DNA of 64,000 nt from Mesorhizobium australicum. GTDB lineage: Bacteria > Pseudomonadota > Alphaproteobacteria > Rhizobiales > Rhizobiaceae. The first letter of the stretch is position 1, and every line of letters begins with the position of its first letter. The stretch lies in the NCBI RefSeq assembly GCF_900177325.1, contig NZ_FXBL01000004.1:3720001-3784000 (forward strand), written 5' to 3'. The notes beneath the pieces were generated by a model. It was given only the letters and a program-made list of their open reading frames with translations. It had not been told where the DNA came from and searched no databases. Positions 28,076-36,680 of the stretch are shown one piece after another. A program made the position numbers and the translations under genes.

Positions 28076-28897
28076 CTACGCGTCCAGCACGAGTTTTTCC
28101 CAATCCATCTTGCCGATCGATAGAATTTTCTTAGCGACGTCACGGGCGATTTCGATACCAAGTTCGGCATCTAGAAGAGTTCCATTTTGCCGACCGCTTT
28201 CCTTAGCTAAATTTCCGGTGTGAACGGCCTTAGATCGCATGCCGTAGAGTTTCTTGATCAACTTATAATTTTCGATCCGCTCGCTCGGATTTCTAGAAAT
28301 AAGCCATGCACCGCGAACTGCAATCTTATATGCAAGCTCTCCTTGCTCGCCATCCAGGAGCATGCTTTCGAGCGCTATGCTAAGATCTATTAGCTTATCA
28401 ACTACATGTGTCTCAGCTGCGGACAGCATAATTCTCTCAAGGGGAACGTGGAGTTTCTCCTTCCTTTTCTCATCGTAACTTATCCAGTTTTGCCAAGCAC
28501 TCATCAAAACATCTCCGTCGAACACGGAGCCTTTACGGTAGTGCGGAAACGGACGAGATCCGCTGCTAAAGCCATGGCCTGGCCTTGGGTGATCTCGCCA
28601 ATTTGGGTGTTCTGCCCACCTTACAGTCATGTAAGCTAGACATTTGGGAATTAGGGAGAAAGCCCGCATTACTTCATCGGCTAGCGCTTGAGCATGGCGG
28701 AAATTTTTCGCATTGGACTGCCCCATTCTTTCCAAAACGGGTGGCCCCTCAAATTCAATCTGCAAAATCGCGTCGCCATGAAAATTACTAAACGGTTGCT
28801 GGTATATGTTCATCGACGTGTATTTAAAATCGGCAAACGGCTTTATTGATATATATTTATCGATATTTACAGTATCTTTTATTTCAATTCCTCTCAA
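28076..28897 (-). CDS. HEPN-domain (ApeA-like) protein
   Basis: A 273-residue protein read from TTG, with base composition clearly more AT-rich than its surroundings. The C-terminal ~110 residues look like an ApeA-like HEPN domain: KLIDLSIALESMLLDGEQG, LAYKIAVRGAWLISRN, then YKLIKKLYGMRSKAVHTGNL, which contains the R-x4-H signature (Arg221, His226) of HEPN ribonucleases. The N-terminal half (IKDTVNIDKYISIKPF...) may be a sensor or partner domain. HEPN proteins often act in toxin-antitoxin or anti-phage systems. The reading upstream is in the same frame across one TAA and seven codons, so this may be the 3' part of a split gene. Confidence 0.6.
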   Translation of the reverse strand: MRGIEIKDTVNIDKYISIKPFADFKYTSMNIYQQPFSNFHGDAILQIEFEGPPVLERMGQSNAKNFRHAQALADEVMRAFSLIPKCLAYMTVRWAEHPNWRDHPRPGHGFSSGSRPFPHYRKGSVFDGDVLMSAWQNWISYDEKRKEKLHVPLERIMLSAAETHVVDKLIDLSIALESMLLDGEQGELAYKIAVRGAWLISRNPSERIENYKLIKKLYGMRSKAVHTGNLAKESGRQNGTLLDAELGIEIARDVAKKILSIGKMDWEKLVLDA

Positions 28898-28918
28898 GAT
28901 TGCGATATATCGATATAT

Positions 28919-29233
28919 TTATTTCTCATTCGATGAAATCGACAATAGTTTTTCAATGGACGACCTAGTTTCGCCATTTTTTGCGTTCTCTAGAAGCCAA
29001 TTCATTAGATAGAAGTGTGATGCCGTGGACGAAGTATCTCCACTGTTTACACATATCGGTTCAGCTAGACCCTTCTCATTGAGAAATTCTTGGACCGCGA
29101 GGAACAAGCGAGACGCCGGATCGTCTGCGGGGAGTGAATTAGGTGCAGGGTGTATTTGTCCCCGCACGGGTACATGATGCGCAACGGCATCCTGCAATTC
29201 CAGTTCAACCCTTGCCAGATAATTCCTATTCAT
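28919..29233 (-). CDS. Unrecognised protein in the same frame upstream of the HEPN gene
   Basis: A 104-residue frame from ATG 29233 (MNRNYLARVELELQDAVAHH) to TAA at 28919-28921 (ending SIEKLLSISSNEK). It is in exactly the same frame as the HEPN reading, and only seven codons separate its stop from the HEPN TTG. Two explanations fit: an independent small partner gene, or the N-terminus of one larger HEPN protein cut by a nonsense codon. No motif is recognised and no good ribosome site precedes the ATG. A perfect 14-base palindrome, ATATATCGATATAT, directly follows the stop (28905-28918). Confidence 0.4.
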   Translation of the reverse strand: MNRNYLARVELELQDAVAHHVPVRGQIHPAPNSLPADDPASRLFLAVQEFLNEKGLAEPICVNSGDTSSTASHFYLMNWLLENAKNGETRSSIEKLLSISSNEK

Positions 29234-29363
29234 CTTTGCTCGCCTGACGGACGCCCGCAATTATTTCGTCTAACGTCGTTCGGAAACTTTGATCAATTGA
29301 ATACAAGCTTATCAGATCGAGTTAGGATCTGTGGCTGTTAAACTACTTGCCAGTCTAAGCGAT

Positions 29364-29567
29364 TCACGCCCCTACGTCATAAAAGTTCACCTCCCCACGG
29401 GGGCAGTTTTCGCGCAGGAGAGCTGCACACCGCAAAAGAGAAGACGCTCCAGTCCCGAAACTCTCTTCCGAGTGGCTGCACCGACTACAGGTCACCTCCA
29501 CACCTTCCAGCGTGCCGTAGTCACCATCAAGGTCGACATAGTGGGTTGTCGTCGCTACGCGGGCCAA
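29364..29567 (-). CDS. Small cysteine-containing protein of unknown function
   Basis: A 67-residue protein, MARVATTTHYVDLDGDYGTL then EGVEVTCSRCSHSEESFGTG and LLRCAALLRENCPRGEVNFY. The CSRC pair plus two later cysteines suggest a small zinc-binding fold. By memory this resembles short proteins found on rhizobial accessory and phage regions, where the start T-x-Y-V-D-L-D-G-D and the CxxC block recur; a database search would be needed to confirm it. It lies between the HEPN pair and the HsdR-N-like gene, all on the same strand. Confidence 0.6.
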   Translation of the reverse strand: MARVATTTHYVDLDGDYGTLEGVEVTCSRCSHSEESFGTGASSLLRCAALLRENCPRGEVNFYDVGA

Positions 29568-29598
29568 GGCCTATCTCCCGTTACCGAAAATATGCCGC

Positions 29599-30366
29599 TC
29601 AAGCCACCACCTCCTTCTTCTTCGCTCTCTCGATCTTCGCCCCCGCCTTCCTGATCCGCGTCGCCGCCTCCTTCGCCTTGTCCCCCTCCATCGTCTCGCG
29701 CTTGATCACTTCCTGCTCGATCAGCGCCTTCAGGTTCTCCGGCACGACCTTGAGGTCCGGGAACAGTCGGCGCAGCTCGCGCCGCACAACCGTCACCACC
29801 GGCTCCGAGCACATGATCGCGGCCACGGTGAACCGGTTGAACAGCTGCGCCTGCTGATGGAAGGCATCCATCGCATCGATGGTCAGCCCTTCCTTGGCGA
29901 ACAGGAACAGCTGCTGCAGATGGTCCTCGTTCTTGGCGCTGACGGACGGCAGCGAGAAGCGACAGACTTCTTCGTGGCTGATCTGGTTGGCGACGTAGAT
30001 GCGGATCAGCCGCCATTCGATGGCATTGGTCAGGATCACCCAATGAATGCCCTGATGCGCGCCGTAGTCGATCACCTGTCGAAGATGATTGTCGGCAAGA
30101 CTTGAGCCCGCAGACTTCACCTCCACCAAGAGCCTGAGCTTGCCGCCGATCTTGATGGCAAGGTCGCAATAGGTCGCCTTGATCTGGTGCTCCGAGGTCA
30201 GTTCCTCGTATTTGTCGTAGCCGAAGATGTCGGCCAGTATGTCCTTGACCAGCGTGACAGTATCGGCCTCGGCTGAATCCGCCTTCTGCTGCGTCTCGGC
30301 GATCTTCTGATACTTCTTCACCTGCGCGCCGACGCGCTCGACGAATTTCTTCGGTAGCTTGTTCAT
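29599..30366 (-). CDS. PD-(D/E)xK nuclease-fold protein like the type I restriction HsdR N-terminus
   Basis: A 255-residue protein from ATG 30366, preceded by GGGAGGGGG as ribosome site. Residues ~30-130 match the HsdR N-terminal restriction nuclease fold: LVKDILADIFGYDKYEELTS, Glu59, Asp68 in YCDLAIKIGG and the E-x-K pair Glu82/Lys84 in LRLLVEVKSAG, then RQVIDYGAHQGIHWVILTNA. There is no helicase part, so it is a stand-alone nuclease-like protein. The C-terminus is Lys/Glu-rich and probably helical (RIRKAGAKIERAKKKEVVA). No methylase or specificity gene is adjacent. A defence or DNA-processing role is plausible but not shown. Confidence 0.7.
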   Translation of the reverse strand: MNKLPKKFVERVGAQVKKYQKIAETQQKADSAEADTVTLVKDILADIFGYDKYEELTSEHQIKATYCDLAIKIGGKLRLLVEVKSAGSSLADNHLRQVIDYGAHQGIHWVILTNAIEWRLIRIYVANQISHEEVCRFSLPSVSAKNEDHLQQLFLFAKEGLTIDAMDAFHQQAQLFNRFTVAAIMCSEPVVTVVRRELRRLFPDLKVVPENLKALIEQEVIKRETMEGDKAKEAATRIRKAGAKIERAKKKEVVA

Positions 30367-30632
30367 GGGATCCCCCTCCCGGTTGCAAGAGTGGAACCGA
30401 TTCGCGCGATTGGCAAGTGGCATGAGCAAGGGCCACCCTGTGGACAGTTTACGTCACTCCCACGGAAAATCGCACCTCCGGCAAAGCTGTGTGCGGACAG
30501 GAAATAGCAAGCCGTCCCGCCACTTACCCGCCGGACCACACGCCCCGTCTCCCCAAAAACCACCCGCCCCCTCAAGAAATCGATCCCACACTTCCCTCCC
30601 CGCCCCATACTGAGCGCGGAAAGGAGGCCGGG

Positions 30633-31031
30633 ATGGGCTGGGAGATGGACAGGAAGGCGGTGCGGCGCATTGTGGCGCGGTTGTTGTCGCTGGCCGATCT
30701 CGCGGAGCGCGCCGGCGGCCGCTGCCACTTCGTCTGCTGTCTCGTCCTGTGGATCCTGCGCCCCGCCGAGGCCGCCGCGCAGGACTATCTCGCCGAACTG
30801 ACCGGCTGCGACCTCCCCGCGCAGATGCCGGGCCGCTTCGAGGGCGCCGCCGAGGCCATGCGCCTCGCGCAGAGTTTTCGCGCGCTCGCAGCCGCCCTTG
30901 CCGTGCTGATGGACGGGGTCTGCGAAGAATGGCAGGCAGTCATTCCGCCCCGACGCGAACCCACCGGGCCCGCGATCGCCGTTCCCGCCGCGCTGCTTGC
31001 GCTGGCGGTCGAGCGCCTCGACACGTCCTGA
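30633..31031 (+). CDS. Hypothetical protein, Ala/Leu-rich
   Basis: A 132-residue protein from ATG 30633 with a strong ribosome site (AAAGGAGG) upstream. It opens MGWEMDRKAVRRIVARLLSL and continues with helical segments (ADLAERAGGRCHFVCCLVLW, EAMRLAQSFRALAAALAVLM). No domain is recognised; the hydrophobic helices suggest membrane association. It is the first gene to the right of the AT-richer island and has the usual high GC content. Confidence 0.6.
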   Translation: MGWEMDRKAVRRIVARLLSLADLAERAGGRCHFVCCLVLWILRPAEAAAQDYLAELTGCDLPAQMPGRFEGAAEAMRLAQSFRALAAALAVLMDGVCEEWQAVIPPRREPTGPAIAVPAALLALAVERLDTS

Positions 31032-31248
31032 CGCCGGCCGCCGCAGCCCTCTTCCCGTCCATCCCCGCGTCGTGCGCTTGCGCCCGCGCAACGCCTCCGT
31101 GCGCCTTCCATCCACCGACCCGCCGCCCGCCCTTACCTCCCCCGCATCGTACCGCCGGATAAGTCACCCTCCGCCCCTTCCCGCTTGCGCGTTGGCTGCG
31201 CCTCCGCTAGAGGCGCGGATGGGTGGCTGGGCAGAGCATGGAGTATCG

Positions 31249-31680
31249 ATGCCGTTCGCCCGATATGCGACCGCGCCGCGCGCCGCTGTCCGTCCCCTCG
31301 CCTCTTCCGCCGTGAAACGCGCCGTGCCGGCCGCCGCCTGCCTACTGGCGCTCGCAATCGCCGGGTGCACGACGTCGCCGGCGCGATACGCCGCCTCGCT
31401 GCCGCAGCAGGACCCGAAGTTCCACTCGCCGCAGTGTTTCGAGATGCGCGCGCGGGCGGCGAACTACGAGGCCGGTCGCAAGCCGCCGATGAGCTGGGCC
31501 ACCGGCGCGCTGATGGGCCCCTACGGCCTGGCCATCGCGGCCGCGAGCAAGGAGCACCAGGAAAAGCAGCGCAGACTGTTCGCCCGCGACATGCACCTCG
31601 CCTGCTCCAGCCGGCCCCTGCCGCGGGAGCTTGACGTCGAGCAAGAACGGCCCGCCGAGCCGGGCAGCGTCCCGCGCTGA
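31249..31680 (+). CDS. Hypothetical lipoprotein
   Basis: A 143-residue exported protein. A basic start and hydrophobic helix lead to a lipobox (LLALAIAGC, with TTS after the Cys), so it should be processed by signal peptidase II and lipid-anchored. The mature part is polar, with the conserved-looking SPQCFEMRARAANYEAGRKP and PMSWATGALMGPYGLAIAAA. It may be a small rhizobial outer-membrane lipoprotein. An in-frame ATG at 31219 would add 10 residues. A terminator follows. Confidence 0.65.
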   Translation: MPFARYATAPRAAVRPLASSAVKRAVPAAACLLALAIAGCTTSPARYAASLPQQDPKFHSPQCFEMRARAANYEAGRKPPMSWATGALMGPYGLAIAAASKEHQEKQRRLFARDMHLACSSRPLPRELDVEQERPAEPGSVPR

Positions 31681-31692
31681 CCGCCCCGGCGA

Positions 31693-31750
31693 AACGCCGC
31701 GCGGGGGCGCGGCGTTCGTCTTCATTCACGGCGGAGCGACGAGGCTCCGC
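31693..31750. terminator. Two hairpins between convergent genes
   Basis: AACGCCGCGC (31693-31702) pairs with GCGCGGCGTT (31707-31716) around GGGG and is followed by CGTCTTCATT, a fair intrinsic terminator for the lipoprotein gene. GCGGAGC (31731-31737) pairs with GCTCCGC (31744-31750) and lies just past the stop of the convergent secreted-protein gene. Confidence 0.65.
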
Positions 31751-31759
31751 GAGATCCGC

Positions 31760-33283
31760 TCAGCCGCCGACGTAGACGAACCGGACCGACGACGTCTTGT
31801 CGCCGAACCCGATGTCGTTCAGATTCTGCGATCCCATGCCGGTGAACTCCTTGTAGCTGCCGCCGAACGTGTCGTGCTGGTAGATGCGGGCGCGCCAGCC
31901 GCTCGGCACACACCAGCGCACCGCCGATGTCTTGTCGCCGAATCCTTCCACCTTCTTCAGGTCGTCGTAGCGGCGCTTGCCATAGTCGGCATAGTCGATC
32001 ATCAGGCCGCGGTCGCTGAAGTCGGAATCGTCGTAGAGCTCGATGAAGGCCTGCTGGATGTCCGACATGCACTGGCTGCTGTTGGGGAAGATCGAGCGGA
32101 ACTCCATCATCTTGACCGTGCTGCTCGGCCCCGAATTGTCGTGCTCGACGCCGTAGACGATCAGCTTGCCGTTGGTGTCGACATAGACGCCGCCGGCGGC
32201 GTCGAGGTTGCAGTGGGTGTTGGTGCCCGTGCTGTAGCCCGGCGAAGGATAGCCGCAATAGAGGTGCCTCTTCGCCACCTTGCTCAGCATGATCTGGCCG
32301 GCCGAATCCGTCACCTTGAAGAGGTCGAGCCAGTCCTGTCCGATACCGATCACCACCGACGTGTTCATATGCGTGCCGGCCAGGAACAGGCTGCCGTCGC
32401 ACTGGGTGATGAACTGCAGGCTCTGGTAGTCGCCGAACTCCCAGTCGTTGATCGTCGACTGCTGCAGCTCGGATTCGTGCCAGCTGTCGACGAACGAGAA
32501 CGTGGTGGTCGGCTGGTTGAGATAGGCCGAGTTCGAACGGTAGAACTCGAGCGTGTTGGCGCCCGAGCGCGCGGTCACCACCAGGAACGTCTCGTCCTGC
32601 AGCTGGGTGATGCCGACGGAGCCGGCCTCCGAGGTCTGCGTGGTAATGCGTGGCGGATAGAGCAGCCGGCTGGTCGGCTGGCCGACATTGTAGAACAGCA
32701 CGCGGCCATTGCTGGCGCCTGACAGCGAGCCGTCGAGCGCGACGGCGAGGATGTCGCCGCTGGATTGCAGCCCGCCGGAATGCTTGAACGCCAGGCCGGA
32801 CGGCATCGGCTCGTCAGCGAGCATCTGCGCCGATACGTCGGGCGCTGTGGCCGGGTAGGACGAGTGGGAAAGCTTGTTCGAGCGCCAGCGGCCGCCGGTG
32901 TCGTTCTCCGCGCCCATATGCACCACCGAGAACGGCACCGTATTGTTGCTGCCGTTCGAGCGCGAGATGGCGAGATAGGCCTTTCCGGCGCCGTTCAGCC
33001 GCTGCACGCCCTGCCAGTGCCGGTTCGAGGCGGCGTTGCCGACCGGGTCCCCGATCGTGAAGAAGCCGAGCGGGTCGCCATGGTCCCGAAGCGCATTGAC
33101 CGAGTCGGGCACGTTCTCGATGCACCTGTTGCAGGTGGACGCTATGGAACCGCAGGCCCTGCCGACCGTGAGGTCGGACGCCAGGGCCGGCGTTGGCAAG
33201 GCGGCTGTGATGGGGGCCAGAAGGCCCAGCGCCGCGATGGATTTGCACAGCTGTGCAAGCGATTTGAGGACTGTTTCGCGCAC
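31760..33283 (-). CDS. Secreted protein with beta/gamma-crystallin-like C-terminus
   Basis: A 507-residue exported protein. Residues 1-35 are a signal peptide (KSIAALGLLAPITAALPTPA, then LA-SD). The body (~40-410) is rich in Gly, Ser, Thr and aromatic residues, with many short strands (SNGRVLFYNVGQPTSRLLYP; GDYQSLQFITQCDGSLFLAG), like a beta-propeller or lectin-like fold. The last ~90 residues carry two related units: AFIELYDDSDF...GFGDKTSAVRW and ARIYQHDTFGGSYKEFTGMG followed by GFGDKTSSVRF. Alternating aromatic/Gly positions and D-K-T-S-S-V-R endings are typical of beta/gamma-crystallin calcium-binding motifs. Cysteines suggest disulphides. Function unknown. Confidence 0.65.
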   Translation of the reverse strand: MRETVLKSLAQLCKSIAALGLLAPITAALPTPALASDLTVGRACGSIASTCNRCIENVPDSVNALRDHGDPLGFFTIGDPVGNAASNRHWQGVQRLNGAGKAYLAISRSNGSNNTVPFSVVHMGAENDTGGRWRSNKLSHSSYPATAPDVSAQMLADEPMPSGLAFKHSGGLQSSGDILAVALDGSLSGASNGRVLFYNVGQPTSRLLYPPRITTQTSEAGSVGITQLQDETFLVVTARSGANTLEFYRSNSAYLNQPTTTFSFVDSWHESELQQSTINDWEFGDYQSLQFITQCDGSLFLAGTHMNTSVVIGIGQDWLDLFKVTDSAGQIMLSKVAKRHLYCGYPSPGYSTGTNTHCNLDAAGGVYVDTNGKLIVYGVEHDNSGPSSTVKMMEFRSIFPNSSQCMSDIQQAFIELYDDSDFSDRGLMIDYADYGKRRYDDLKKVEGFGDKTSAVRWCVPSGWRARIYQHDTFGGSYKEFTGMGSQNLNDIGFGDKTSSVRFVYVGG

Positions 33284-33433
33284 TGTCGTCTCCGTTGGGT
33301 TTCAAGGGGGCACAGCGAGGCTATCCGCCTCCGATGACAGTGCGGCTAAGGCTGTGTGACAGTTGCTCCAATATTCGGCTGCTGCTCGGGGTCCTCGCTA
33401 GACCTATCCGCCGGCGGGCCCTATCTCGCGCGC

Positions 33434-33699
33434 ATGGAGGAGATCGACTTCACCCCGCCGGACATCGTCGCGCAGAACGCAGCGCGCGGCCTCGAATGGC
33501 GCACCCGCTCACGCCCGACACCATCCGGCGCATGGTCAGCTATTTCGCCCGCTAAAAGGTCGACAAGCGCGGGCGGAACTTCTTCGATGACGACAGGCCG
33601 TCGGCCGGCCGCATCGCCTGGCTTTTGTGGGGCGGCGACGAAGGCCGCGCCTGGGCGCTCGACCTCAAGCGCCGGATCGGCAAGGCCGGGGATATCTGA
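33434..33699 (+). pseudogene. Decayed phage-type small gene
   Basis: The frame from ATG 33434 begins MEEIDFTPPDIVAQNAARGL but runs out of homology after EWR. The expected continuation appears in another frame, HPLTPDTIRRMVSYFAR, then a TAA, then KVDKRGRNFFDDDRPSAGRI and AWLLWGGDEGRAWALDLKRR. Such proteins (ARGLELR ... TIRRMVSFFARHEVDKRG ... AWLLWGGDAG), known from phage and accessory regions, are continuous. This copy has lost part of its middle with a frameshift and gained a stop codon. No other phage gene is nearby. The parallels are from memory of the family. Confidence 0.65.
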
Positions 33700-33717
33700 G
33701 CGGGCCGTCCCTCCGGA

Positions 33718-34236
33718 TCAGTGCCCGCCGGCGGGCTTCTCGCCATGGCCGCCGGCGGCCGGCGCGCCGCCGCCTTCGGCCTTGACCTCGGCGCGGTCGA
33801 TCTCGGCCAGCATCCGGTCGCACGAGGCTTCCGTCACCGTGCCGGCGCGGCGCAGCGCCGCCAGCCACGACATCTGCACCAGCAGGCCGTCATGCGCGGC
33901 TTCCGCGTCGCTCGCCTCCTTCAGCGCGTCGACCTTGAGCGCGCCGCAACGGCCCTTCAGGATCTGCGACAAGGCGAAATTGTAGGTGGCCGACGTCTCG
34001 GCAGCCGCTTCCGCCTTCAGCGCCGCGACCTTCTGCGGGTCCACCCCGCCATGCCCCTTTTCCTCGACATGCAGCTCGGGTGCCGGCGCCAGCAAATAGG
34101 CCCAGGCGCCATAGCCGCCCCCGCCCAGCACGGCGAGCCCCAGCACGGCAACCAGCGCGAGCTTCACCACCGAGCGCTTCTTCGGCGCGTCGGGAGACGC
34201 CGCCGGCGCCGCCATCTTTGCCTTCTTCTTGAACAT
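33718..34236 (-). CDS. Hypothetical single-helix membrane protein
   Basis: A 172-residue protein with a basic cytoplasmic start (MFKKKAKMAAPAASPDAPKK), one transmembrane helix (LALVAVLGLAVLGGGGYGAW) and an alanine-rich helical exterior domain (VDPQKVAALKAEAAAETSAT; ILKGRCGALKVDALKEASDA), ending in a Gly/His-rich tail. The layout resembles FliL-type proteins, but the FliL domain is not evident. It is in tandem with the lytic transglycosylase gene, same strand. Function unknown. Confidence 0.65.
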   Translation of the reverse strand: MFKKKAKMAAPAASPDAPKKRSVVKLALVAVLGLAVLGGGGYGAWAYLLAPAPELHVEEKGHGGVDPQKVAALKAEAAAETSATYNFALSQILKGRCGALKVDALKEASDAEAAHDGLLVQMSWLAALRRAGTVTEASCDRMLAEIDRAEVKAEGGGAPAAGGHGEKPAGGH

Positions 34237-34299
34237 GCCCCCGTTGTAAGCACGAAGGCGTTAAATCGGCGTAATCGCCAGACCCGGGGGAAGCAGAAA

Positions 34300-35105
<806 letters not shown>

Positions 35106-35306
35106 CGCGGAACTCCAGGCTCGTTGGCGTTTGTCCCGATTGCAGCCGATTTCTGGCGGGAATGAGACGAAGGCTGCGAATCGTAATCCGCGCGGCCCCC
35201 TTCCCGCAACCCGGCGCAATCCGCGGCTTTTTGCCGGGCAAATGTTCCCGGATTGTTCGACTGCGGGACTCGCTGTAGGATGGTAGCCCGTTTCATGGAG
35301 CGGCCC

Positions 35307-35873
35307 ATGGATGCTTCTTCACCCCTGTTCCACACCGTGCTGGACACGGTGCTCGGCCCGATCGGGCTTGCCTGGCGCGCCGAAGCGAATCGCGCTCCCG
35401 TCGTGCGGCTGCAGTTGCCGGCGGGCGACGCGGCCGAGACCGAGAAGGCGCTGACGCGGCGGCTCGCCTCGACGCGCGCGGCAAAGCTCCCACCCGAGAT
35501 TGCGAAACTGGCGGCCAGGATCGAGGCCTATGCAAAGGGCGAACAGGTCGACTTCTCGGCCGTTCCGGTCGATTTCGGCCCGGTCGAGCCGTTGCGCCGG
35601 GCGATCTACGCGGCGTTGAGAAAACTCCGCCATGGCGAGACGCTCACCTATGGCGAGCTCGCCGAACGCGCCGGCTTCCCCGGCCAGGCGCAGGCGGTGG
35701 GCCAGGCGATGGGCAAGAACCCGGTGCCGCTGGTCGTGCCTTGCCACCGCGTATTGGCGGCCGGCGGCAAGATCGGCGGCTTCTCCGCGCCCGGGGGTGC
35801 TGCGACCAAGGAAAAGATGCTCCGCCTCGAAGGCGCTATCGCCACGCCGGCGCAGGGGGATCTGTTTGGGTGA
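35307..35873 (+). CDS. Methylated-DNA-[protein]-cysteine S-methyltransferase
   Basis: A 188-residue suicide alkyltransferase that removes O6-alkyl groups from guanine. The C-terminal domain holds the DNA-binding region RRAIYAALRKLRHGETLTYG, ELAERAGFPGQAQAVGQAMG, and the active-site motif VPCHRVLAAGGKIGGFSAPG with the acceptor Cys. The N-terminal ~90 residues fit Ogt/AdaB-type proteins. ATG 35307 is chosen because GGAG stands six bases upstream; other in-frame ATGs exist at 35280 and 35295. The gene ends at the edge of a heptamer array. Confidence 0.92.
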   Translation: MDASSPLFHTVLDTVLGPIGLAWRAEANRAPVVRLQLPAGDAAETEKALTRRLASTRAAKLPPEIAKLAARIEAYAKGEQVDFSAVPVDFGPVEPLRRAIYAALRKLRHGETLTYGELAERAGFPGQAQAVGQAMGKNPVPLVVPCHRVLAAGGKIGGFSAPGGAATKEKMLRLEGAIATPAQGDLFG

Positions 35874-35898
35874 GGCAGTAGGCAGTAGGCAGTAGGCA
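35874..35898. repeat. Tandem heptamer array GGCAGTA x3.5 (inverted relative to the other two)
   Basis: Three full copies and a partial copy of GGCAGTA, the complement of the other two arrays, beginning directly after the alkyltransferase stop codon. With the array at 35956 it could form a long hairpin across 57 bases between two convergent genes. Confidence 0.95.
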
Positions 35899-35954
35899 AA
35901 AACTCCACACGATCCGGCAGTCCAGAGAAATCCGGGCTGCGAGAGAGATCTTCC

Positions 35955-36324
<370 letters not shown>

Positions 36325-36680
36325 GTAAACCTCCTGAACCTGCGGCGGGTCGGCGTGATTGAAGCACGTCGATCATGACCGAGATAGGGCGCGCGATCCT
36401 GCTGCGAAGGGCCGACCTTGCAAAATCATCCATGCCCACCCATATACAGTCCAACGGCGTTCGATGGATTTCTTCTTCCGGACGCTGGGCGCCACCGCGG
36501 AGGCCGATGCCGGAGCGGTGCGCCGGCCCTGGCGGCCTCTCCCGGCGCGCGGCGGACCACGGTCCGCACGCTTTCTGCAAGTCACGGATGTACTGACGGC
36601 GGAGCGCGACGCGCGCCCCCCTGCTGCTGTTCGATCGCTCCAGGCGATCCGGCGGCAGGCGGAGATGGCGGCCGGGCAAG
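36325..36680. other. 356-base gene-free interval
   Basis: Nothing supportable was found here. Frames on both strands lack ribosome sites and recognisable motifs, and no clear promoter dyad or terminator was seen. The AGGAGG-like element near 36325-36335 (minus strand) is the ribosome site of the small secreted protein. Confidence 0.4.
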
